The position numbers and the translations under genes were made by a program. From contig QVRM01002168.1 in assembly GCA_003439945.1 (NCBI GenBank), positions 79,654-143,653 of the forward strand: a stretch of 64,000 nt of DNA. Direction: 5' to 3'. This document shows positions 43,940 through 56,329 of this stretch, piece after piece. A model generated the notes under the pieces. It did not search any database. It worked only from the letters and a program-made list of their open reading frames with translations, and was not told the DNA's origin. Each line of letters starts with the position of its first letter. Positions within the stretch are counted from its first letter, which is position 1. This DNA comes from Dermanyssus gallinae (taxonomy: Eukaryota; Arthropoda; Arachnida; Mesostigmata; Dermanyssidae).

Positions 43940-43975
43940 CTAGTAGTAGTACTAGTAGTAGTAGTAGTAGCAGTA
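43940..43975 (+). repeat. (GTA)n microsatellite
   Basis: AGTAGTAGTACTAGTAGTAG, then GTAGTAGCAG. Confidence 0.9.
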
Positions 43976-45447
43976 ATAGTTATTTTTGCTTTATTGCGTC
44001 GACAAGATAGGAATGGAGACAGCCGTCTCCCAAACGGCTCCTGAGTTCGTTAGCAGTTGCTAGCGGCTGGCACACAAGCCGTCAACACTCCCGCATTGAC
44101 CTGCGTGTGGCCAACGACGGGATCGTAAGACGTCCTGGAGAAAGTTCCACACTCCCCGATTTCGTCTGATCCCCGTCCTCACCATTTCCCCTCCCGCCCC
44201 TCATCTCTGCTCTGCCGTTTGCCTAGTAGATAAGTGGTCTACAATATGCCCTTGCCTGCCCTCTAACTACTGCAGTCAGCCCGAATGCAGTGAGCCGGCG
44301 AGATGTGCTTGATGGATTTTGCTGAAAGTCGCCTCCCCCCCCTGTGGGCCACTTCGTCCCGGGACAGGGCGACTGGTGACGACGGACTCATAGACTGGTA
44401 GGTAGGCCTGTCCCGTTCTTTCACTAAAGTCTCCCGTGCGACGCAGCTTTCCTCAAATGAATGAACGAGTGCATTATATAATAGGTTTCGTAATGGCTTT
44501 CGTTTGTTGCGGAACGTGCCGGGCGTTCCGGCGGTCGATAAACCGGCCGATTTTGTCGATCTAGTCATGGCCATGGCACATGCTTGCCAGGTGGCTGCAC
44601 CTCACCTCGACCAGACGAAACGATTTCGTCCCCTCGCTCGAGATCAAAGGCAATCTAACCGAAATTATGACACAGGATTCGGGGTTTGAAAAGAAAGTAT
44701 ATTGGCGCAAACTGTCTAGATAGAAGACGCAATCATGTGATTCTAGAGCCGGTTTCCGCAGCGGTGGCGTTAGGTTGGAAGAAAAAGAAGGAATCCCACT
44801 TTACGGAAACGAGAGATATACAAGGCTCTCAGAGTAGGTAATAATACGGTCGAGCCCTCGTATGTCTTTTCAACTGCGCACGTCTGGTGCCTCTGGCCGG
44901 GGCTTGTCTTGGGCCGGAGTGGCACAGGCGAGGCCCACAGAGCGCTAGAGAAAAGTCCACTCTCACTGTCGAAGAAACGCCACGCAATTCCGTGTCTCGT
45001 GGGGGGGGGGGGGGGTACGAAATTAGTGGGTTTGTGAGTCCTTCACTAGTAGCTGACAGCCGCCAGCGACGCATGTTCAGTATGTCTTTCCGTAAGTTCC
45101 CTGATCAACTAAGTCTGGCCATGATCTGTTGTACTAAATGCATATCGGTGCCCTAGTCCTCTAATCTGGTGCCCATAAATTGCAATTTATGGTCCACTGT
45201 AAAGCAGTCTGGAGTTGTCCGCAAATAAGTGTTGAAAAAAAAAAATTCGCGGTCCTATACGGTTAAGCGCTGTGCTCACTGCTCGATTAAAATAGAGACT
45301 CTTAAACGGGCTGGCGGTACGTTAAATTTTTAACTGGTCCTTTAATCCAACACAGGCTACAAATCCGTAACCTGAGCGGAAGCGCGACCTAGCTACAACT
45401 GCACACAAAGCATGTTTATGTTAAACAGTCACAAGAAATGCTGCATC

Positions 45448-45449
<2 letters not shown>
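43976..45449. other. No recognisable gene; poly-G tract
   Basis: A 15-G run occupies 45001-45015. Open frames at 44263-44574 (minus) and 44887-45156 (plus) are not recognised. Confidence 0.45.
45001..45015 (+). repeat. Poly-G tract (15 G)
   Basis: Uninterrupted guanine run. Confidence 0.9.

Positions 45450-45500
<51 letters not shown>
45450..45500 (+). repeat. (TA)n followed by (GA)n
   Basis: TA dinucleotides to 45478, then GA dinucleotides. Confidence 0.95.
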
Positions 45501-45928
45501 AAATAAGAAGTGCTAACATACTCTTCTAGTTTAAAAAGATGTTTAAGTAGTATCTCTTCAGTGACGTAGTTAGCACGAGGTAGAGAATATGTCCTCCTTG
45601 AATAACCCCGTAATCAACGCACATAATTAATGTTCCTAATTCGATTCAATGTGCGTTCGTGGCGCTTAATCAGATTATTTCAACGAGGCTGGTCCCACGA
45701 TTCAGTAAAAGTGTATTCCGCGCCTCATTACTAAATTTGAAGGCATTCGATTTCTGTTTGCAAGAGCCAAAATATCAGCGAAATATTCCCACAATGCGGT
45801 TCCTTAGCGCATTGGCGCATATTTATGTAGAAAGAAACACAAGAAGCACAACGTGATGGCTCTCTTTATAGGTAATGGCAAAGCAGCGTGGCGCGAATTT
45901 CTTCGCATTCTGCGTAAATACAGAGCCC

Positions 45929-45929
<1 letters not shown>
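45501..45929. other. No recognisable gene
   Basis: One 65-codon frame, not recognised. Confidence 0.5.

Positions 45930-45975
<46 letters not shown>
45930..45975. repeat. (TA)n microsatellite
   Basis: About 23 TA units. Confidence 0.97.
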
Positions 45976-45976
<1 letters not shown>

Positions 45977-46799
45977 CTCATCAGGACTCCCAACGACGAG
46001 GTAAAGAGACTGCTCTTTCACTCCGTTAAGGATGGTATAAATCGCACAGTCGCCCTCTTCTCCCGTATACAGATTTGAATGCGGAACCCATGAACAAAAA
46101 TATAGGTGCCTAATATTATTGTTAAAGCACGAATTAGGCATAATGGACTTTAAAAACAAAGGGGTCAATGTGTGTAACGTCATGTGTGTGTTTGTAAATG
46201 CATGAGTGATGATATTGTTACAAATACAGTACAGTCGAGATACGCACTAATAAAGTTTAGTTTTAGTATAGAGCACACGCTAGGGAAGGCCTTCGACGAA
46301 AAGTCTAAAGGGTATATTTACAAAACACCACTAAGGAACACATAAATAATATTATGTTAGTGGTAGCATATGGCATATAGATGTATATGTGGTGGTAGTG
46401 AATATATCGACGTATATATCCTTGCATAAACAAATACATACTATTATCCCATTCAAGCAGGTGTCAGATAAAAGCTGTCATCACCATAAGAGTGTGAATA
46501 CTCTGCAAATAGTCAAATAATAATAATAATAATAATAATGAAAACAAAGTCAGTAATTAAATTAACCGTTTAAAGCTAATACAGGGAACAACAGGGACTC
46601 TTGGGTTTATTTGGTTGAGCGCCGTTACGTGCACTTCTGTGAGAGGTTGATTTTACCTGAACATTTTTGAGCCAAAATGTGTTCGTTGCGTCCACTCAAT
46701 TTCCCTTAATGCCGGAAGAGGTTTGCTTTTGCGATACTAACGCTTATTTACCTGTTCCGATTGACATTGTGCTAAAAAGTCCCAAGCAACTGTTGTAAA

Positions 46800-46808
<9 letters not shown>
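45976..46808. other. No recognisable gene; (AAT)n tract
   Basis: Contains eight AAT units at 46516-46539. Otherwise featureless AT-rich DNA. Confidence 0.5.

Positions 46809-46838
<30 letters not shown>
46809..46838. repeat. (TA)n microsatellite after poly-A
   Basis: An A11-12 run precedes about 15 TA units. Confidence 0.95.
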
Positions 46839-46839
<1 letters not shown>

Positions 46840-47465
46840 TAAGGGTGCTGTTCAACCGAGTATTTGTAAGTCTATGCACACGTACTATATGCAGATAGAA
46901 CAAAAGCAACTGGTCTGCCATATGCTCGAGTTATTTAGCGTTCACTATCTCCACAGACTGCCGATTGACACACCCGTAAGGTTCGTCAGCCTAAGAAATG
47001 CACCAATGGTTTCCTATAGAATTCATGTTATGTGGCTTTCCCTGACAAAGGCGGCACTTAAAAAAAAAAGTAGGTTACATGGAACTGTTAGGAACACATC
47101 AACCCAACTGAGACTACTTTAGTTGCTTAATATGCGCTACTTAGTTATATGCGTCTGTCGGAGATGATGGTGAAGAGGGTATAGATATGAAGAGAATACG
47201 CTCTAAAAGTGTAAGAAATACGTTTTAAGTGAACGTTTAGCCCCGGGAAAAGCAGGGCATAACATAAGCTGTTTCAAAATGCTTGAGTTGTAGAAATATT
47301 CATTTAACTACTAGATCCGTTATTTCTACAGACCCGTTAACGAGATAAAGTTTATGAAGAAATTGCGCCATGGAAGCGGTTCTGCGACGTATACCACCTC
47401 CTCTAGTGATGGCCTAAGGCATTTCGCTGGCCTGGTCGTAAGAATAAATCAACTTAGTTTTGATG

Positions 47466-47467
<2 letters not shown>
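46839..47467. other. No recognisable gene
   Basis: Only short open frames. Confidence 0.5.

Positions 47468-47533
<66 letters not shown>
47468..47533. repeat. (TA)n microsatellite, longest pure tract
   Basis: About 33 uninterrupted TA units. Confidence 0.97.
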
Positions 47534-47537
<4 letters not shown>

Positions 47538-47970
47538 TGTTTTATTAACACCCAAACTGGGTAAAAGTGGTTATGTTACTTAAAATGTTTCGAGACATCA
47601 ATACTATTTATTCCACTGGGGACTTGCAAGGTAGAATAGGTTTGAACTACGTAGTCTAGTGCTGCGCACTTTGTTGGTATTCTTCTCTCTACCGTCTCTT
47701 GTGTATGCGACTATTATTGTGTCCTTATGCTCCAAACTTTGCTCTACGAGCATAGTAAGCCCGGACCTTTGAGACCTGATCTTGGTCTGCTGTCGTGTAG
47801 TGTGTGTAACGCTACGTAATCGGGATCGCATGCGCATCCCAGAACGTCTGATACGGACGTACACGTGCGGTGGCCCGTCTAACATAGAGGAACAAATTAA
47901 CTGAGAAAAAAAAACGGTTAACACTAAGGTAGCACAGCCCTCGCAAGGTATTCTACTCATTCTGCATATG
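47534..47970. other. No recognisable gene
   Basis: A minus-strand open frame continues into the adjacent TA repeat and is repeat-extended. Confidence 0.45.
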
Positions 47971-48043
47971 CATATATATATATATATATATATACAATAT
48001 ATGATAGATATATAGATAGAGAGAGATATAGTAGATAATAGAT

Positions 48044-48099
<56 letters not shown>

Positions 48100-48122
48100 C
48101 ATATATATATATAATATATATA
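47971..48122. repeat. Compound (TA)n/(GATA)n region
   Basis: About 150 bp of TA-rich simple sequence with GATAGATA, GAGAGA and TACATATA interruptions. Confidence 0.95.
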
Positions 48123-49063
48123 ATGCCGCTGAATGTTCAAATATGATCATTGCTATCGTATGCATTTACTTTATGTATTACACAAATTGCTTGGTATAAA
48201 CACAATATACGCATTAAATTACATGAGTTATTACAAGTTACTTACACAATTTGGAGTTCAGCAAGGCTAGATGGACAGCACTTGGACACTTTTCGAGATG
48301 GTATAAAGAGCACGGCAAGCCGCATCGACTACAACAAGCAACAGTTATCTATAGGTTCATGATAGTCCCGTTTCTGTGAGATTTTTTATGATGAGACTTT
48401 TATGAAACCTGAAATTATTGATATTTACCGCAAGAGCGACTTATTACTTAATTCCTTGAGGAATACTTCGGTTCCCTTGCTCATTGGTCCTAGTGACTCC
48501 ATGGCAATAGGCACAAACATATATTTTGTTTCCAGTCCAGCGTGTTTATTCCGTTTTCTGGCGTTCGCGTGCTTTTCTACCCACCCCGGCTTAACTGAGC
48601 TGTGTTGTAAGTAGCAAGCTGCGGTTGTGCATGAAACCGTTGCAACCCAAGCGCAGACTTCATATGTGACCATAATGCAATGGTCACCCCATCAGGGCTT
48701 GCTTCGCCAGCGGACACTAAGCCTCTCGGTTCAAGTGTAGATGGCATGCCGGCTTTTTTAAGAGGCCTTATAATCACTGTTTAGTTTCTGGACGAATCAT
48801 TTCTGGACGATCTACCGGCGCTCTTCAGGCAACTCAGTGGGTGTAGGCCACTGGAATCTACCACACCGTTCGCACAGAAACGGCTCGTAGACAGGAGCGC
48901 CGATTCGAAGTGTTGACATCATGCGGAAAGAGTTGGGATCCAGCATGATGCCGAGTAGAGGCGAGGGGTAAGGCTTTAAGCCAACCCCCACCGAAGGTAT
49001 CTTGTCCCGCTAAGAACACGGCGCGGTCTCTCCGGGACACAACCTCCTCTAAGATCTCTCTGC
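48123..49063. other. No recognisable gene
   Basis: Short overlapping frames only. Confidence 0.5.

Positions 49064-49111
<48 letters not shown>
49064..49111. repeat. (ATT)n microsatellite
   Basis: About 16 ATT units. Confidence 0.95.
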
Positions 49112-49115
<4 letters not shown>

Positions 49116-49587
49116 GGCCACTACTGATATGCAAGGCGCTGGACGTATACTCCACTCCAACCCGCCGACATTCATTGTAGTAGTTGTAGTAGCAGTTCAA
49201 AGAAATTGCCTCCAACGTCCAGCACTGGCGCGACGGTAAGACAAAGTGAATTATGCAGTCGCTTGCCTATTCCTGTTACGAATTGACGCTCGAAACCACA
49301 GTGACTGTCGAAACCGCTTAGGGATTATACTTGTCATGTCTCAGCCTGCTCTATCTACCCTCGCCATGGTTTTGAGTAGCGTCTCACGTTAATCCTCGAA
49401 GATGAACAACAATGCAAATCCAAATAAGATTAGGCTTAGTAGAAAAACACGAAATCTTTTCTGACATGTGGCGCATTTTTACTATGACATTGTACATGAT
49501 TATGTCGCACACGTTAAATGCATATACTATTGTTACAGATTAATAGGTATGCCTACAATAAAGACATCCTAAAAGACAGGCACTAGG
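49112..49587. other. No recognisable gene
   Basis: Nothing identifiable. Confidence 0.5.
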
Positions 49588-49610
49588 ATATATATATATA
49601 TATATATATA
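49588..49610. repeat. (TA)n microsatellite
   Basis: Eleven TA units. Confidence 0.93.
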
Positions 49611-51383
49611 GCGTGTTTCAATACAATAGTAGTTGTGGTGTTCTGTTGATGGTGTTTTAGGTGTTCCTAGCATTGTTATCGTAATACGATAGTAATAGTC
49701 GTACTATTGTTTGTCGACGGTGTCGTTGTTGTTGTTGTTGTTGTTGTTGCCGTCGGCGTCACCACCGGCGTGTCGTATCGGTTGGCTTTCGGCTAAGGGA
49801 AAATCATATTAGCAACGAGCGAGCTGACTGACGACCGAGGGAGGCGGCTATTCTCGCACACCGACTGCGACGACCCTTCCCAGAAGGTCCAGTGGGGTTG
49901 TGTGGTGGTGGTGAGACAGCAGTGAATCGGCACACCCGGTCGCGGCAAGACCCTGCTGGACCTGCACGGTTGCTGCGCCGAACATGCATTACGCCCACGC
50001 GCAGACACATATAAACATACGGGGCGTATAGCTAAACTAGTTTTCGTCGATTTCGCTGGAACGCGGACGGAGGTGGACGCGGTGCACTCGATGCTATTGT
50101 AGGCAAATCCAACTGTTTCTTGCGTTTTCCTTCGCTCGTGCACAAAAAGTACTGTGCACCGGAGCGGTGTTTTTTTTTGGCTTTGTCGGCTTACGCGCAC
50201 GATGGAGGCAGATCAGAACGATGCGCGCCTTGGCGTCTCGGGCGCCAAGGTGAAGGTAGTGCTATGGGGAATCGAGCCCGATCGGGACCACAAGAAGCAG
50301 AAACGGTTGGACGGTCGAACCACCCAATACAGCAGCAACGGACTGGATGACAACGGAGGCTCTTCTTAACGGTCGCTCTTGTCGTCTCCCTAACAATTTG
50401 TATTTGTCATGTTTTACGCAGATCATTCACAAAGCGGCGTTGTATCGTTCCAAAACCGACAAAATGATGATGAGTGATAAATCATACGCGTGAAGCTAGT
50501 ATCCCAAATATTGGCGTACGTAAAAATCCGCGCATGTTTTATGTAACTTTAATTTATGGAGCACCGCCAACACATTGTCGTTGCTTTAGAAGTGTTTGTG
50601 TATAATATTATCCAGCTTAATAATATATTAAAAATTTTATTCATGTGATTTCCAAATTGTAGAGCAGTGAAGCTGATATTTTTTCTAACTATTAGAGCTT
50701 TTGTAAAACCTCCCTGGTATAAGACGAATAGTTTACGCCCTCAATCAACATCTCTACCTCACCAACATGTGAAGGGACCGCTATACGGCTAGCAGCACCC
50801 AGTGATATCAAATAACGCGTATCTCATATCAGATAAACAGAATAGTTAGCATGTTAAGATGTCGCCTTAGGCGCGCCGGTTGGTTAATGGATTGAAGCCC
50901 GTGTTACCATTGAGGAAATACATTGGCTTCTAGGGAAAAGCTGCCATATCTAAAAAACGTCTTATTTTGTATAAGAAGCATACGTGACGACGTTGTTGTT
51001 GTTTCTATTATATTTGTGGTCGTTATTTGTCTTTTGTGTTTATGCAGTGACGTAAAGCGTGAACAGATCGAATTGCTTTTTTTTATTAGTCCACATTGCT
51101 AGCCTACGCGTCAAACGACCGAAGAAGCATATCAAATGGAAAAGGTAGCCATGTCAGGAAATGATCCGATGCTACTATCAAAGCGGTTTAAGAGTACTCG
51201 GTGAGGTAGATCAGAAGACCTGAGGTTACCCTGACACGCACTACGAGGGATTGCTAGGAATCTAAACGCATCTAGGGATTTGCAAGGTGAGATGAAATTG
51301 ACCGTTGTACGTATCTGCGCTCTATTGCCGCACATCAAAGTTTACGAAAGCGTTTTTCTCAAAGGTCATTGCTTTAATCTCTT
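49611..51383. other. No recognised gene; (TTG)n tract
   Basis: A (TTG)n run occupies 49724-49750. A 55-codon frame from the ATG at 50202 (MEADQNDARLGVSGAKVKVV...) is hydrophilic and follows exon-like sequence, but has no family match. AT-rich, empty sequence follows to 51383. Confidence 0.4.
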
Positions 51384-51400
51384 GGGGGGGGGGGGGGGGG
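51384..51400 (+). repeat. Poly-G tract (17 G)
   Basis: Uninterrupted guanine run. Confidence 0.9.
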
Positions 51401-54129
51401 TTATCTAGTTTGCTAAGTTAGGCTTTGACAAGGAGATGTTTTTGCAAAATGATGATGGTGATAATGGTAATCTGCTTATATGTACTGAACAATGTACTAG
51501 CTAGGGGCCGCTCTTCAATGTCGACGTTCGGGCGCAAGTTACACACGTCAACGCACAGAGGGCTTGGTTTATGGTGCATTACTGGGGTATGGTCAATAGG
51601 GGCGTGTGTCGTAGTCGCTGCCGGCTTCTTCCTCACTAAAACCCTCCGTTGAATGCCAAAACTCCCGTTGTTGTTGTTGGTGTTGTTGTTGTTGTTGGTG
51701 TTTGATGTTGTTGTTGGTGTTGGCGTCATTGTTGTCGTCTCTTGTGCTCCGATCTTTTTAACGGTGCGGCGGCCCGCAATAAACCGGCCTCACAGGACAG
51801 CAGCGACAGGAGCAGCCTCAGCGTCGCCGCCGCCGCAGCCACCATCATCATCGTATGATGGAGTCGGCCCTAGTGGCGCCAGACATTTGGCTTGAAGCCA
51901 AATACGACGACAACGGCAAGACAGCGCCAGTGCGTCGCCAACGGCTTCTGTGTGTTCACTTCTCGTTTAGGCCCTGTCTGCCCTTCGAGGTCTCGGAATG
52001 GCTAGCAGCTCGACTATAGGACTGGGCTGGTGGCCCTGCCTTGGCATCGGTCGAACATTCGAGCAGACATGGTACGTACGCGTCCAGCGAGTGGTACTAG
52101 CGAGTGGCAATGAACAAGTGGCTGCTTTTGCCACGCCGAGACGCCTGCTGAGAACGCCTGCTCCGTGGCGTGGCGCTCCAACGCTCTACTTCTTTCTCTG
52201 CTAGTAAGCAGCACACGGCTGAGCACAGCCGATGGCAGCCAGGACCGCTGAACATTGATAGGAATGAGGACGAAAAGCACGTGCGAAGGCCACTGCCGTC
52301 ATCACGATCGGTTGCGTTGATGAGGAGGGGTCGAACTGTCCGACTAGCGGTGAGCTAAGAGTGAACATACTCCCGCTCCTGACGACGGAAGAAAGCACAG
52401 TTGACCATGCGTGCATGGTCAGACACTTACGGGCCAAGTGACGTTAAAGTACAACCCGTTAGCTGTCCCCTAGATGGACGGGCTGAGAGCCTGAATCTAG
52501 CCGGTCTCTTTATTGCAGCCCTTTTGCGCTCTCTAGATGGGTATTTTGTTGACGGCGTACGGTGGTGGTGGTAGTCTTACGTCCTCGAAGGACACCAAAC
52601 AGCTGCTACAACAATCCGACAAAACACCAATAACAGCAAGCGTATTTGTATACGTAGCATTTAATAGTGGGACAAATCCGCCGTTGTCTGGCTAAAAATG
52701 CCATCGTGGTTGCCAAGGTGGCAGCAGCAGCGCCTTTCTGTTTTCTCGCCGCCGTTGTCGTAAGCTTGTGCTTATGTTCTGGCTCTCCTTCGTACGGCAA
52801 ACTGGGCACGTCGAAGGCTGATGCCGATAACTACGAGAGAACTATCTCAGTGGTCAGGACAAATCAAGAGAGGTAGCAAGCGAACGAGACAGAAACAGAA
52901 TGAGAGGGAGAGATTGGGGTAACGGCAAGGACCAAAACATAATCTGGAGGACAATGAGGCATCTTGCCCTGTCTGGCATGCCTTGTTTCCTACTCTAATC
53001 TCGTTGCCGCCCAAAATAAGCTGTTGGCTGCACGCTGCTGCTGCAGCTGCTGCTGCTGCCCTGGCGGCGGTGTCCCGCACGTCGCTCATATTACCAACCA
53101 GCAACCCGATGTTTTGCTTTCCATTACTTTCACTATTGCCGCCATCTTCTCGTCTGCTCATCCCATCGGCTCTGTACGACTCCGATGCAGTCTCAGTCCT
53201 CTCGCAGGCTAGGAGCGCCCGTATCCGCTGTCCCACAAAATGAGAGGAGATCCGGCCTGCCGGTCTGCTCCTTATTCCTCCTCTCCACACTCCACCAACA
53301 CAGAAGGTCGTCAACTTGACTGGCCGGCGAGCGAGATCATCTCGTTTTGTGGTAATAATAGCCGCCGCCTTTGATTACATTAATATCATTTGCGACCGCA
53401 GATCGCAGACAGACGAAGCTTGAGTGAGGTCTTTAGCCGCTGGCGGTCCGGGACGCAGCTCGGCTAACAGTAACAGTTGTAGTAGTAGTAGTAGTAGTAG
53501 TGGTAGTAATCGCCTGCTTACATTTCCCGGCAGCCCACTTGAAGAGAACGATCGAACGGTCTACGGAAATCCTTCACGGGGTGGCATCACGGGTGACTTG
53601 TTGCGTGTCGGGGCTAACTCCGTGAACTCCGCCACAAGAACGGGCCCGAGGAATTGGGCCGCTGTTCGTTATCGAAGAAACGAGCTTTCGAATACGATAC
53701 GATACGACCAACAAAAATTACCGCCAGGTTTGCTCTGCCTGCATTTTTTGCTGTTTTGGTTTCTTTCTGACTTTCGTTGATCTATCGCGAGTGTCTCTTG
53801 CGCGATATCCTAATGTCCGTCTTTCTCTGCTCCTCCTATTTGCTGATCGGGTCAGTTTCGGCGGGATCTAAGGCGAGGATTACGCGAGGTCGACCGTAGT
53901 TTTGCGGCGTTCTCCGTCGATTCGCCAGTAGTTAACGGTTGATAGTGCAGCGGCATTTGCCAGCCAATAGCCAAAAGGTCGATAGCAGATCTGTGGCCGC
54001 AGAAAGCACTGCTTTTGCTGGAAGCTATATATAGATGACAAATACAACAATGTCAAAAGATATTTAGTAGTGAAGCCATTGCCTTGCATTCGGGAGGTCA
54101 GTGGCTCACGACCTAGACGGGCCACTCTT
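51401..54129. other. GC-rich block without a recognised gene
   Basis: Includes (TTG)n at 51667-51722, (GTG)n at about 52560-52573, (CTG)n at about 53035-53060 and (GTA)n at about 53477-53508. Many overlapping frames on both strands, all low-complexity or unrecognised, including a 155-codon minus-strand frame (53314-52847) with a poly-alanine run. Confidence 0.45.
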
Positions 54130-54193
54130 AAATTAGATTATAAACAATGTTACAGTTGTGTAAATTGGATTATAAACAATGTTACAGTTGTCT
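54130..54193 (+). repeat. Tandem duplication, 32-bp unit, two copies
   Basis: GATTATAAACAATGTTACAG occurs at 54136 and again at 54168, within a 24-bp exact match. Confidence 0.92.
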
Positions 54194-54449
54194 GAACGAA
54201 TTATTGCAAATTCTTTAAATAATTACTTTACTTCATTATTATTATTATCACTGTTAAACCTCCCATTTTTAACTTCCTCTTAATACCAGCGGTGCTTTAG
54301 AGTCCTAGAGAGACTCTAGGCAAGAATGAACGCACCTGTTCTTCGGTATGTGGTTTGCCAAATATGCCACCACCTCGTTTAGACGATTGGCCTGGTCCGT
54401 GTTTTCACATAATTGTTTTTTTTTTCACCAGATACATATAGCAGCAAAT
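54194..54449. other. No recognisable gene
   Basis: Contains a short ATT run at 54235-54248 and a T run at about 54416-54425. Confidence 0.5.
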
Positions 54450-54570
54450 CAATACTAAAGCAGATCAAACCAAGTCAAGAAAGCAGAACGAACTCTACAC
54501 GACCAGGATTCGATCCCAAACACACCCCGGCTAGGATCACGCGGTCAACTGACCGCGCGGGGTTGAATTG
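54450..54570 (-). mobile_element. Possible third tRNA-like SINE head (family C)
   Basis: On the minus strand, CGCGCGGTCAGTTGACCGC, then GGGATCGAATCCTGG about 40 bases later, could be a box A-like and box B pair, followed by a T-rich tail. It is the only copy here and box A is a weak match, so it could be a decayed tRNA gene or chance. Confidence 0.3.
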
Positions 54571-55289
54571 AGTACATCACCTTCTACATCAACTAGGGGT
54601 TGATGAAAGAAAGACCACACCACCACCACCACTAACGAAAAAGCGAGCAGCCTAACCAGGTTGGTGGTGGCGTAAGAGAGCGAGAATCACTGATTGACTC
54701 TCCGTAACAGCTGCGAACGAAGTCTGAGCAGTAAATCTTTCACGACCTATCGTCAGGTTCGCCATAGCCGACAAGTGGATGGCAACGGCTGCTTTCAGTT
54801 TCATCGCAAAACAGAAAGAAACCGTTAGCCTAAGGCGAGCATATCGTGTCGACCGATGGCCATTCGACGCCTCTCCATGTTAAGTAAGCGCATGTTGTCC
54901 GCGCACCGCAACTGGCCGCAACTGACCGCGCCCGCTTGTGAGGCATTCCGTTGTGTCAAAGAGCCGAAACGTTACCGCACAGCGTAAGAACACGTTGAGA
55001 TTTCATTCGCCATCGTTGGCAAAAACGCATAAACGCAGACGGCTGTGTTCCGTTGCTCATTTTTGCGGCTTACTTTTCCGCGATTTCGATTTGTTCAGTG
55101 TGGACGAATGATGATGATGATGACGATGACGTGACTATCAGTGCATGTGCACACATTTTTCAGTGTCCGTATTCACATGGACATAGCCAAGCCTAAACGA
55201 CGAGTGACTGGGGGTCGTGCTCTGTGAGAGTGTAGCGCGTCGAAAATAGCATGACACAGCTCAGATTAGTTCGTCATTGTCGTCGTTAT
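54571..55289. other. No recognisable gene
   Basis: Short CACCAC run near 54618 and (GAT)n near 55109-55127. Nothing else recognised. Confidence 0.5.
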
Positions 55290-55328
55290 AGTAGTAGACG
55301 TAGTCGTAGTAGTAGTAGTAGTAGTAGT
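55290..55328 (+). repeat. (GTA)n microsatellite interrupted by SINE-B
   Basis: GTAGTAGTAG triplets stop at the SINE head and reappear at about 55595-55610. Confidence 0.9.
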
Positions 55329-55331
55329 GTC

Positions 55332-55505
55332 GAGCCCTGTGGCGTGGTGGATTAAGTCTGCGCCTCACAACCGGAGGAGACACATAGCAGGTGCGCGGGT
55401 TCGAGCCCCACCGTTGCACATTTGTTGTGTTTATGGGGGTCCGTCTATGAAGCAATGTGAAAAACAGTTGCGTGGACGTTAAATCTTGACTGAGGATCAG
55501 CGCGA
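55332..55505 (+). mobile_element. tRNA-derived SINE, family B (plus strand)
   Basis: Head CCCTGTGGCGTGGTGGATTA (box A region about 55341-55356) and box B GGGTTCGAGCC at 55397-55407, followed by the body shared with the minus-strand copy at 17684-17865: CCACCGTTGCACATTTG, GTCCGTCTATGAAGCAATG and GTTAAATCTTGA. A second partial tail (AAAGCAGTCCCG to GTTAAATCTT) follows at about 55526-55567. It appears to have landed in a (GTA)n tract, which makes a target duplication ambiguous. Confidence 0.82.
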
Positions 55506-55803
55506 AAACTTTACTTTTTAGTACTGCGAAAGAAATGCAAAAAGCAGTCCCGTAAACGTTAAATCTTCAAAATTTCGAAAACTTCAAAACTTTAGTACTA
55601 GTAGTAGTAGTCTAGTATCTAAAGTAACCGCCGTGGCAGTCGCTAGTTTCGATATCGCAATAGCACCACGTCGTGCTACGGTGTAAGTCTCCCCACTTCC
55701 ACCAGACGTATCCGCACAAAATAGGCAGGCATAGTATAGAGGTGCACCGTCGTAGTTCGTGTGAAGTAGACTGGAACTAGCCGGCTGGTCAAATGCAGGC
55801 ACG

Positions 55804-55986
55804 ATGCCAAACACCGCCCACTGGAACAGCTCGGGCAGCTGGTTCGAGCGGCCCGAAATCGTTGTGCCAGTCGCTCTATGCATTATGTTTCTGCTCATCG
55901 GACTGATCGTTCTGTGCTGGCTGACGACACGACAACACGTGTTAACGCTGCTGAACGATGCCTTATCTCGTACGTCCGCTCGTTGA
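55804..55986 (+). CDS. Small single-pass membrane-protein-like ORF
   Basis: Sixty codons. Residues 1-17 are polar with an N-glycosylation sequon (NSS at 8-10). Residues about 18-40 form one continuous hydrophobic segment (PEIVVPVALCIMFLLIGLIV then LCW). A TTRQH stop-transfer-like segment and a polar tail follow. There is no cleavable signal peptide, so a type III or N-out topology would be expected. A good splice-donor match, CCGGTGAGTA at 56018-56027, lies 30 bp after the stop codon, compatible with a real transcribed exon. The minus strand is open across the same stretch (55584-56012), so the frame could be accidental. No family is recognised. Confidence 0.3.
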   Translation: MPNTAHWNSSGSWFERPEIVVPVALCIMFLLIGLIVLCWLTTRQHVLTLLNDALSRTSAR

Positions 55987-56329
55987 GAGCACGCGACGAC
56001 ACGCTCTAGCAAGGGGCCGGTGAGTACATTAACATGTGCATCGAGAGTCCAACTTTATGGCAGAAATGTGCACCCGGCGATGTTTTTCTTATATATATAT
56101 ATATATATATACGTAGCGGTTATGTTTTTAAGTATTTAGATATGCATATCTATATAGGGAACACGATAATGTAGGCCATTTTGGGTCCAAATGCAACAAT
56201 AATAGCAACCGTGCTTGAAAGGATGAGGGTAGTTACATTGACGCACGTGCAACCCACGATGATTTAATATTTTGTACATAAAGTGTTTCAAGAATATTCG
56301 ATCGATCAGTGGGGATAAGGTTTTATTCC
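55987..56329. other. No gene; (TA)n microsatellite
   Basis: A (TA)n tract occupies 56090-56111. Otherwise nothing recognised before the mariner relic. Confidence 0.5.

Noticed and set aside
50870..50945. tRNA-like sequence near GCGCCGGTTGGTTAATGG
   Set aside because: No box B with the proper spacing and no cloverleaf can be drawn.
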